Part shown: piece after piece, positions 1 through 5,140 of the stretch | Numbering within the stretch: position 1 is the first letter of the stretch | How the letters are laid out: every line of letters begins with the position of its first letter | From: an uncultured Muribaculaceae bacterium | Lineage (GTDB): Bacteria; Bacteroidota; Bacteroidia; Bacteroidales; Muribaculaceae | Assembly: GCA_910579605.1 (NCBI GenBank) | Contig: CAJTUG010000047.1 | Location: forward strand, 1 to 7,599 | Reading direction: 5' to 3' | DNA: 7,599 nucleotides | Program-made: the position numbers and the translations under genes | Notes under the pieces: model-generated | The model's database searches: none | The model's input: the letters and a program-made list of their open reading frames with translations, nothing else | Told to the model about the DNA's origin: nothing

Positions 1-128
1 GTGTCGACATGCGTGTTGTTGTCAAACCATCCAATATAGTAAAGAGTCCCGAGGGCTAATGTAGCTACAATCAAGCCAATAACTATCCATACCCAAAAAG
101 AATAGGATTTTCTGCTGTTGCGAGTCAT
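1..128 (-). CDS. N-terminus of a single-pass membrane protein (3' end beyond the window)
   Basis: An open frame starts with ATG at 128-126 and runs off the left edge, giving 42 residues. The start reads as a short basic cytoplasmic head (MTRNSRKSYS), then a hydrophobic segment at about residues 11-32 rich in W, I, V, L, A and G, then a polar stretch (DNNTHVD). This is the layout of an N-in signal anchor with the main domain in the periplasm. No lipobox cysteine and no clear signal-peptidase site are visible. The upstream bases (TTCCAAGATATT) hold no Shine-Dalgarno sequence, as is normal for Bacteroidota. It lies 110 bp downstream of ribH on the same strand, so it may be the next operon gene or have its own promoter. 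The family cannot be told from 42 residues. A bitopic cell-wall enzyme such as an MltG-type transglycosylase is one guess from topology alone. Confidence 0.6.
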   Translation of the reverse strand, partial: MTRNSRKSYSFWVWIVIGLIVATLALGTLYYIGWFDNNTHVD

Positions 129-142
129 AATATCTTGGAATT

Positions 143-202
143 AAAATGTTTTTATTATCATAAAACACAGATGTTGAATAGTGTTTTATTAAAAAACATT
201 TT
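143..202. repeat. Nested AT-rich inverted repeat in the gap after ribH (possible weak terminator)
   Basis: Two nested inverted repeats share one axis. The outer arms are 143-153 (aaaatgttttt) and 192-202 (aaaaacatttt), 11 perfect pairs. The inner arms are 160-168 (ataaaacac) and 181-189 (gtgttttat), 9 perfect pairs. They enclose a 12-nt loop, with a small asymmetric internal loop between the stems. The structure fills most of the 110-bp gap between ribH and the next gene. In the minus-strand transcript the 3' arm ends in UUUUAAUU, a poor U-tract, and the stem has few G-C pairs. It could be a weak terminator, an RNA-stability hairpin or a protein-binding dyad. The sequence does not decide between these. 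No convincing TTTG/TAnnTTTG promoter is seen elsewhere in 129-238. Confidence 0.45.
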
Positions 203-238
203 GGGTATGATATTGGTTTTCGGCTTTGGATAAATTTG

Positions 239-718
239 TTAAATCTGATTTAATTTTTGTTTGAAATCGTACATCATTATTGCAGCTTCTGCAGCTTCAG
301 CCCCTTTATTACCAAGTTTTCCACCGGCTCTGTCGAGAGCATCTTGCTCGTTGTCGACAGTTAATACGCCGAAAATAACAGGAATGTCGCAGTCGCTGTT
401 AAGATGGGTTATTCCTTGTGTAACGCTTTGACAAACGTAGTCGAAATGCGGAGTTCCACCTTTTATAACGCATCCGAGAACAATTACGGAGTCAAATAGG
501 CCGCTTTCAATAATTGAAGATGCAGCAAAAGTTAGTTCTACAGCACCCGGAACATCAAAGGTTTCTATCATATCGGATGGAATTCCTTGTTCTTTCAATG
601 TTTTGAGAGCACCCTCCATGAGTGCAGAGGTTATGTGTCCGTTCCAAAGTGTTTTTACAATTGCAATTCGCATATCGCGTTCTTTTGGCATCGGTTTCTG
701 AGGTGTGTATGTAGACAT
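239..718 (-). CDS. ribH: 6,7-dimethyl-8-ribityllumazine synthase
   Basis: This cytoplasmic enzyme condenses 5-amino-6-ribitylamino-uracil with 3,4-dihydroxy-2-butanone 4-phosphate to give lumazine, the direct precursor of riboflavin. The 159-residue length is typical. Family landmarks appear in order: the aromatic W25-N26 that stacks on the pyrimidine, VPGAVEL at 56-62, the phosphate and substrate loop GCVIKGGTPHFDYVC at 82-96 with the catalytic His at H91, PVIFGVLT at 113-120, and DRAGGKLGNKGAEAA at 129-143 with R130 and K138. The loop reads GGT where many homologues have GET or GAT; this keeps the glycine and threonine and is not expected to matter. The start at 718 leaves an ordinary N-terminal tail of about 16 residues before strand 1. 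It begins 4 nt after the PfkB-fold gene stops, so it is the third gene of the kdsD-led operon. No FMN riboswitch is seen, and no other rib genes are in the window. Confidence 0.97.
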   Translation of the reverse strand: MSTYTPQKPMPKERDMRIAIVKTLWNGHITSALMEGALKTLKEQGIPSDMIETFDVPGAVELTFAASSIIESGLFDSVIVLGCVIKGGTPHFDYVCQSVTQGITHLNSDCDIPVIFGVLTVDNEQDALDRAGGKLGNKGAEAAEAAIMMYDFKQKLNQI

Positions 719-722
719 GTGG

Positions 723-1628
723 TTATGGATTTAATTTCCAGGATTGAATATTTTGTTTTTCTGAGTTTGCTGCAAAAGTAAGAGCGTTCTGCAATATTTC
801 ATTTGCATTTTGGCTGCTTATTGAATCGCAGTCTTTGGGCGAAAAGTCGTTGTTGGCTATGAAATCTACGATTCCTGCAACGGCGGCTGCTTGCCATGTT
901 ATTGATTTAGAGTTGTCTCCGTTGATTTTTATTCTTTCTGAATTTTTACGGCTTAAAAATGAAATGGAGTTATCTTCAGGATTTATGTTGATTAATGCAG
1001 GGCAATAAAATGAAATATGATTGGAGAATGCGTCGTTTTCGTTGGAGGTGCCAAATATGATTTTCAGGTCGTCGTTTCTTGTTATTACGATGTTGGAAAT
1101 CTCAAGGTTCTCGAGTATTTGTGGCATAACTCTTGTGATGCGAGGTTCTCTTTGAGGTGGGAATCCTGGCAAATAAACTAATATCGCTTTTCTTTCGGAA
1201 GCATGAATGAGGAGTTTGTACATGCGTTGTCTCATCCTCGCATCTATTGTGTAGAAGCCGCCGAAAAGGATGATGTCGTTTTCGTCAATTCTTGGCCAAA
1301 TGATGTCGAAAGCTTCCGGAGGGTAGTTTTCGTAACGAATCATCTGCGAAGATCCGATATTATTGATATAAGCATTTATCGGGGTGCGTCCTTCTGTAAA
1401 TCTGTCTATGGATTTTGTGTCTACTCCTGATTTTTGGAGCATATCGACAATGGATTGGCCAATTGGATCTGCCGCTGTTTCCGAGGCCATTATTACATTA
1501 TGACCTTTGCATGCTAATGCGGCTGCGGCGTTGACTATTCGTCCAGCCGGGGCTGCTCCCAGCGTGTTTCCTGCATTGTCTAAAACCAAATCTATGGCGC
1601 ATTCGCCGATACAAATTATTTTTTTCAT
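723..1628 (-). CDS. PfkB/ribokinase-fold protein with degenerate active site
   Basis: The protein has 301 residues, the usual size for PfkB sugar kinases. The N-terminus is recognisably of that family: strand 1 KIICIGECAIDLVLD at 3-17, then a helix with AGRIVNAAAALACKGHNV at 28-45 in place of the usual GG-x-x-x-N-x-A sugar-binding stretch, then a DPIGQ segment like the family's G-x-D-x-x-G. N33 and the following alanines are kept. The C-terminal PfkB signature, normally D-T-x-G-A-G-D with the catalytic base Asp, reads GDNSKSITWQAAAVAGI from residue 237. The helix after it is preserved (AAAVAGIVDF), but the GAGD anion hole and base are absent and the Asp position is Thr or Trp. Kinase activity is therefore doubtful. 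It could be a pseudokinase, a regulator or a binding protein. It starts 3 nt after kdsD and ends 4 nt before ribH. The intact frame argues for selection rather than decay. No substrate can be assigned. Confidence 0.8.
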   Translation of the reverse strand: MKKIICIGECAIDLVLDNAGNTLGAAPAGRIVNAAAALACKGHNVIMASETAADPIGQSIVDMLQKSGVDTKSIDRFTEGRTPINAYINNIGSSQMIRYENYPPEAFDIIWPRIDENDIILFGGFYTIDARMRQRMYKLLIHASERKAILVYLPGFPPQREPRITRVMPQILENLEISNIVITRNDDLKIIFGTSNENDAFSNHISFYCPALININPEDNSISFLSRKNSERIKINGDNSKSITWQAAAVAGIVDFIANNDFSPKDCDSISSQNANEILQNALTFAANSEKQNIQSWKLNP

Positions 1629-1631
1629 TTT

Positions 1632-2240
1632 TCAGGCTTTTGGTTCCCGGGCAGCTTTACCGAGGTATCCGCCGTGGTGCCGTTTTGCATATTGCTGACG
1701 TGTGAACCCAATTTGTTCCATTACGTTAACAACAAGGACATCTCCAATAACAGTCATCACCGTTGTGCTTGTTGTAGGCGTAAGTCCTAATGGGCAAACT
1801 TCAGGTGCTCCACCGGTGAAAAGGGTGTGGTCTGCAATAGCGGCAAGGGGGCTGTTTTGCGAGCCGGTGATTACTATTACAGGAATGTCTGCATAGAGTC
1901 CGTGGAGAAGGTCTACAAGTTCTATTATTTCTCTGGTTTTACCGCTGTTTGAAATAGCGATGAGGATGTCGTTTGGTTGTACAACCCCAAGATCCCCGTG
2001 TTGGGCTTCGCTTGGGTGGAGATAAACAGCCGGTGTTCCGGTAGACGAGAATGTTGTTGCAATGTTCATTGCAATTTGACCGGCTTTCCCCATTCCAGAG
2101 GTAATCAATTTGCCGCCATTATTGTGTACACGTTTTATTATAGCATCTATTGCCGACTGGTAATCGTCTGTAATAGGTATGTTTTCTATTGCTTGGCTTT
2201 CTGCGCGGAGAATCCTGCGCATAGATTCTTTAACGTCCAT
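1632..2240 (-). CDS. kdsD: Arabinose-5-phosphate isomerase, single SIS domain (KdsD/KpsF/GutQ type)
   Basis: This cytoplasmic enzyme interconverts ribulose 5-phosphate and arabinose 5-phosphate, the first step toward Kdo for the lipid A core. At 202 residues it is only a SIS domain and lacks the C-terminal CBS pair of E. coli KdsD (about 330 residues). CBS-less forms are known in Bacteroides, where B. fragilis has a characterised one. Motifs seen are GMGKAG at 49-54 (K52), HPSEAQHGDLG at 75-85, SNSGKTREI at 97-105 (E104), EVCPLGLTPTTSTT at 147-160 (E147) and KRHHGGYLG at 186-194. These correspond to the catalytic Lys, Glu, Glu and His of E. coli KdsD. The start at 2240 lies about 20 nt downstream of the predicted transcription start, and no Shine-Dalgarno sequence is present. 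It leads an operon with the PfkB-fold gene (3-nt gap) and ribH. A 6-phospho-3-hexuloisomerase role is less likely given the CPLGLTPTTSTT and RHHGG motifs. Confidence 0.88.
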   Translation of the reverse strand: MDVKESMRRILRAESQAIENIPITDDYQSAIDAIIKRVHNNGGKLITSGMGKAGQIAMNIATTFSSTGTPAVYLHPSEAQHGDLGVVQPNDILIAISNSGKTREIIELVDLLHGLYADIPVIVITGSQNSPLAAIADHTLFTGGAPEVCPLGLTPTTSTTVMTVIGDVLVVNVMEQIGFTRQQYAKRHHGGYLGKAAREPKA

Positions 2241-2250
2241 TAGACTTTAG

Positions 2251-2294
2251 TTTAGAGTAACGGTACAAAAATACAGAATTTTTTTTAGAGTAGC
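2251..2294 (-). repeat. Imperfect 11-bp direct repeat flanking the kdsD promoter -7 element
   Basis: On the minus strand GCTACTCTAAA (2294-2284) is repeated as GTTACTCTAAA (2261-2251), matching at 10 of 11 positions. The spacing is 33 bp, close to three helical turns. The first copy overlaps the end of the TTTG box and runs into the promoter spacer. The second covers the predicted transcription start and early leader. Such placement suits an operator, but the region is AT-rich and chance is possible. Confidence 0.3.
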
Positions 2295-2297
2295 AAA
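2266..2297 (-). promoter_or_regulatory. Bacteroidota-type sigma-ABfr promoter for kdsD-pfkB-like-ribH
   Basis: On the minus strand the -33 box TTTG (2297-2294) is followed by a 20-bp spacer and then TATTTTTG (2273-2266). This matches the Bacteroides -7 consensus TAnnTTTG exactly, at the usual spacing. The transcription start would fall near 2258-2261, leaving a leader of about 20 nt before the ATG at 2240. It sits in the only gap between the two gene blocks. No hairpin terminator for the upstream operon is seen in 2241-2302, so read-through from radC may add to this promoter. Confidence 0.75.
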
Positions 2298-2302
2298 AGG
2301 AG

Positions 2303-3016
2303 TCAAGGCATCATGCCATGGTCGTTAAAGGAATAAAAGCCTTTTGGTGAAACGACGACGTGGTCAAGGACGCGTAAATCAAGCAGTTTGGCACCGTCGG
2401 AAATTTTTTTGGTCAAGTTTATGTCTTGTTGGCTCGGTTTGAGATTTCCAGATGGGTGGTTGTGGAGAAGTATGATGGCAGAAGCGTTTGCAGCGAGTGC
2501 TTCCCGCATGATTACACGGATATCTACAGCGGTACTTGCCAATCCTCCTTGACCGATTTTAACGGGTTTTATTACTCTGTTGTCTTGGCGTAGTAGCAGA
2601 ATCCAGAACTCTTCGTGTACAAGATTTGAAAAAATGTCTCGGGTATAATTGTAAACGAGTTCCGAAGAGCTCATTTGTGGATCGTCTACACGTATTGCAT
2701 CTGCTGCGGCGCGGGCGCCGAGTTCAAGAGCGGCAAGTAGTGTCAATGCTTTGGCTATTCCAATTCCGCTATATTTTGTTTTGAATTCTGTGGCGGAGAA
2801 CCGAGCTACTTTGGAGAGGTGGAACCCGTTGTCTCTCAGTATTTCCTCGCATAGCTGCAAAACGTTTTTGCCTTTGATGCCAGTAGAGAAAAGGATTGCC
2901 ATCAATTCAATATCTGAAAGGGATTTTATGCCGGTTTTGAGGGCTTTTTCTCGAGGCCTGGCATCCTGTGCCATATCGGTTATTCTATTAGCCTGAGCCG
3001 GTTCAGAGTTTTTCAT
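2303..3016 (-). CDS. radC: RadC family JAB/MPN-domain protein
   Basis: This is a 237-residue protein of the normal RadC/UPF0758 length. The N-terminal half carries the helix-hairpin-helix-like region RPREKALKTGIKSLSDIEL (20-38) and KYSGIGIAKALTLLAALELG (81-100). The C-terminal half is a JAB/MPN metalloprotease fold with the JAMM zinc motif H185-N-H187-P-S-G-N-L-K-P-S-x-x-D198 and an upstream acidic residue at E135 or E136. All metal ligands are therefore present. The family was named from an E. coli radiation-sensitivity locus, but that DNA-repair role was later attributed to another gene, so the true function is unsettled; links to recombination and mobile elements have been proposed. It is the last gene of the five-gene overlapping chain. 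It starts 14 nt inside the glycosyltransferase gene and has an unusually clear Shine-Dalgarno sequence, which supports the start at 3016 over the internal Met15. Confidence 0.93.
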   Translation of the reverse strand: MKNSEPAQANRITDMAQDARPREKALKTGIKSLSDIELMAILFSTGIKGKNVLQLCEEILRDNGFHLSKVARFSATEFKTKYSGIGIAKALTLLAALELGARAAADAIRVDDPQMSSSELVYNYTRDIFSNLVHEEFWILLLRQDNRVIKPVKIGQGGLASTAVDIRVIMREALAANASAIILLHNHPSGNLKPSQQDINLTKKISDGAKLLDLRVLDHVVVSPKGFYSFNDHGMMP

Positions 3017-4019
3017 TTGCTCCTTTTCTGATTTCGAGTTCTTCGTTGATGTTTCTCCCTTTGGCGAAAAGGATTTTGGTTGTCCACGCTTTTATGAAGC
3101 CGGCTCCGTATCCGCAAAGTTGTATTAAAGCTGCCGGCACTGCAAGAAAGGCTATTTTAAGTGATTTTGTGGAGTATAATGCACCGATGAAAACTGCGGC
3201 GAAATATATGCCTAATGGCAAAAGAAACCACGGGCTTATAAAGATAGAGAGAAGAATGAGCGCTAAAGTGCCTATTAAGAACAAAGCCGGTAGCATATGG
3301 ACAGCTTTGAGGGAGTCGGGATATAATATTTTCAGAGTGATTCTGGACATCCCGAATACGTATACTTGCCTTAGGAATTTTCTGAAATCAATGCGCCGTT
3401 TGTGCCATACATATGCTTGGCGTATTAGCCCGGTTTTAAAATTAGCAAGTCTTATGCGAGTGCTCATATCTATGTCTTCGGAAAACATTTCTCTGAAACC
3501 TCCGACTTTGTTGTATACTTCTCTTGAGAAGCCCATGTTAAATGTTCTTGGCACGAATTTTTCCAGTTGCACAGCGCCGCCACGTATGCCGCCTGTGGTG
3601 AGGAAAGAGGTCATGGAATAATTTATCGCTTTTTGTGTTTCCGAGAATGAGTTATGTGCAGCATCTGGTCCGCCAAAACAATCTACATAGTTTTTGTCGA
3701 GCTCAGCGGCAAGTTTGTCAAAATAATCATCGGGAATCATGCAGTCTGAGTCAAAGAATACGAAATACTGCCCTTGCGCTCTTTCCAATCCGTAGTTGCG
3801 TGCTATGGAACGACCTTCGTTTGGCTTCATGAAATATTTGACATTCAGACCTTTTGTGGCGGCTTCGTCGACTACCTTTTTGCATGGCAATGTAGAACCG
3901 TCTTCCACGATTATGAGTTCAAAGTCTTTGGAGGATTGTCTAAGCAGGCTGTCGGCCAAATCTTTGACTTCGGCTTCTCGATTATAGACCGGTACTATGA
4001 CAGAAAAACGTGGATGCAT
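3003..4019 (-). CDS. Membrane-anchored family 2 glycosyltransferase
   Basis: The protein has 338 residues: an N-terminal GT-A domain of about 230 residues and a C-terminal membrane region. The start FSVIVPVYNRE (5-15) is the classic GT2 first strand. VEDGS (38-42) provides the nucleotide-binding Asp40. N-E-G-R-S-I-A-R-N (67-75) and FFDSD (88-92) give the metal-binding DxD motif. NMGFSREVYNKVGGF (161-175) and SEDIDMSTR (180-188) carry the acceptor site and the candidate catalytic Asp182. Three hydrophobic helices follow at about 244-262, 264-282 and 289-311, ending in a charged cytoplasmic tail. The enzyme probably works at the inner face of the inner membrane on a lipid-linked or envelope glycan. 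Donor and acceptor cannot be read from the sequence. Its ATG overlaps the nspC stop by 1 nt (TGATG) and its end overlaps radC by 14 nt. No other glycan genes are adjacent except kdsD in the next operon. Confidence 0.92.
   Translation of the reverse strand: MHPRFSVIVPVYNREAEVKDLADSLLRQSSKDFELIIVEDGSTLPCKKVVDEAATKGLNVKYFMKPNEGRSIARNYGLERAQGQYFVFFDSDCMIPDDYFDKLAAELDKNYVDCFGGPDAAHNSFSETQKAINYSMTSFLTTGGIRGGAVQLEKFVPRTFNMGFSREVYNKVGGFREMFSEDIDMSTRIRLANFKTGLIRQAYVWHKRRIDFRKFLRQVYVFGMSRITLKILYPDSLKAVHMLPALFLIGTLALILLSIFISPWFLLPLGIYFAAVFIGALYSTKSLKIAFLAVPAALIQLCGYGAGFIKAWTTKILFAKGRNINEELEIRKGANEKL
3020..3027 (-). promoter_or_regulatory. Shine-Dalgarno site of radC inside the glycosyltransferase gene
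   Basis: The minus strand reads AAAAGGAG at 3027-3020, then CAA, then ATG at 3016. It is the only strong anti-16S match before any start in this window; the other starts have AT-rich or weak leaders, as is usual in Bacteroidota. The 3-nt spacing is short. It lies within the last codons of the upstream gene, where re-initiating ribosomes would meet it. Confidence 0.5.
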
Positions 4020-5140
4020 CAGCTCATACGGTTTTTATAGTCTTGATAATTGAATTTGCGAAGATATTCGCATTCTCCATCGGAATGGCAAAGCACAATA
4101 TCGGGGTGTTGGATGCCGTTGAACATTGTTGTTTTAACGGTGGTGTAGTGGTTCATGTCTTCAAGTGTGATTTTAGAACCAATATCAAGTGGTTTCTGGA
4201 AATACCAGTGGTCTTTAAAATCACCGCTTAGACAACTGTTGCCACCGAGTCTGTATGCAATCCCGTTGGCAGAGCTTTCTGTTACTATAGGCATATATGG
4301 CATTTCAAGAGTGTCGGGCATGTGACATGCAAAAGACACATCGAGGATCGCAGTTTTTATACCGTCGTTTTCTACTATGTCTACTACAGATGCAACCAGA
4401 TCGCCTGTCCTCCATGTGAAAGCGCTGCCGGGTTCAAGTATGACACGAAGATTGGGATGACGTTGCCTGAAACTCTTGATGACAGAAACGAGATGGTTGC
4501 AATCGTAGCCTTCACGGGTCATCAAGTGGCCTCCACCCATGTTTACCCATTTGATATGGGGAAGGATATGAGCGAATTGATTTTCAAAAGCGGTTAAAAC
4601 TTTTTCCAAATCATAAGAAGAAGATTCGCAAAGGGCGTGGAAATGTAGCCCATCTATGCCTTGCGGTACACCGTCTTTGAGATCTTCGGCCGCGACTCCA
4701 AATCTTGAGCCGGGCAGGGCTGGATTGTAGATGTCGGTATCTATTACCGAACATTTAGGATTAACTCTAAGCCCGCAACTCACACCTGCGGCAATTGCTT
4801 TTTTGCCAAAGCGGTTGAATTGACTTAATGAGTTGAATGTGATGTGGGTTGATTTGGCAATGAACTCATCGATATTTTCATCGGTATAAGCCGGTGTGTA
4901 TGAATGTGCTTCGCCGCCTAATTCTTCGCTTCCGAGGCGTAGCTCATTGAGGGAGCTTGCGGTGAAATTGCGGCAGTATTCTTTGACTATAGGGAATGAT
5001 TTCCACAATGCGTTGGCTTTGAATGCCATTATAATGGATGCTCCGCTTTGTTCTGCTACTTTTGAAATTAAGCTGAGATTTTTGCGGAGTTTTTCTTCAT
5101 ATACGATGTAGAATGGAGTAGGTAGCTGATCTATAGTCAT
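4019..5140 (-). CDS. nspC: Carboxynorspermidine/carboxyspermidine decarboxylase
   Basis: This PLP-dependent cytoplasmic enzyme makes the last step of the alternative spermidine route, decarboxylating carboxyspermidine (or carboxynorspermidine). It belongs to the alanine racemase/ornithine decarboxylase fold III group. The 373-residue length fits NspC and is shorter than diaminopimelate or arginine decarboxylases. Landmarks are PTPFYIVYEEKL at 7-18, MAFKANA at 38-44 with the PLP-binding K41, GLHFHALCES at 164-173, the phosphate-binding GGGH at 202-205, EPGSAF at 236-241, ACHMPDTLEMPY at 271-282, and NSCLSGD at 301-307 with the catalytic Cys303. The related enzyme is needed for spermidine synthesis in Bacteroides thetaiotaomicron. 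The partner dehydrogenase is not in this window. Its start overlaps the helicase stop as ATGA (4 nt), and its stop overlaps the glycosyltransferase start by 1 nt, which implies translational coupling. In this phylum spermidine is the likelier product. Confidence 0.95.
   Translation of the reverse strand: MTIDQLPTPFYIVYEEKLRKNLSLISKVAEQSGASIIMAFKANALWKSFPIVKEYCRNFTASSLNELRLGSEELGGEAHSYTPAYTDENIDEFIAKSTHITFNSLSQFNRFGKKAIAAGVSCGLRVNPKCSVIDTDIYNPALPGSRFGVAAEDLKDGVPQGIDGLHFHALCESSSYDLEKVLTAFENQFAHILPHIKWVNMGGGHLMTREGYDCNHLVSVIKSFRQRHPNLRVILEPGSAFTWRTGDLVASVVDIVENDGIKTAILDVSFACHMPDTLEMPYMPIVTESSANGIAYRLGGNSCLSGDFKDHWYFQKPLDIGSKITLEDMNHYTTVKTTMFNGIQHPDIVLCHSDGECEYLRKFNYQDYKNRMS

Noticed and set aside
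239..718. FMN riboswitch control of ribH
   Set aside because: ribH begins 4 nt after the preceding gene, which leaves no room for a leader. The kdsD leader is only about 20 nt.
2241..2302. Terminator for the radC-ending operon
   Set aside because: A run of eight A residues is present on the minus strand but no stem precedes it. The gap is better explained by the promoter.
3046..3621. 191-residue plus-strand open frame
   Set aside because: It lies entirely antisense to the glycosyltransferase gene, whose motifs are unmistakable. The translation shows no family pattern, so it is a shadow frame.
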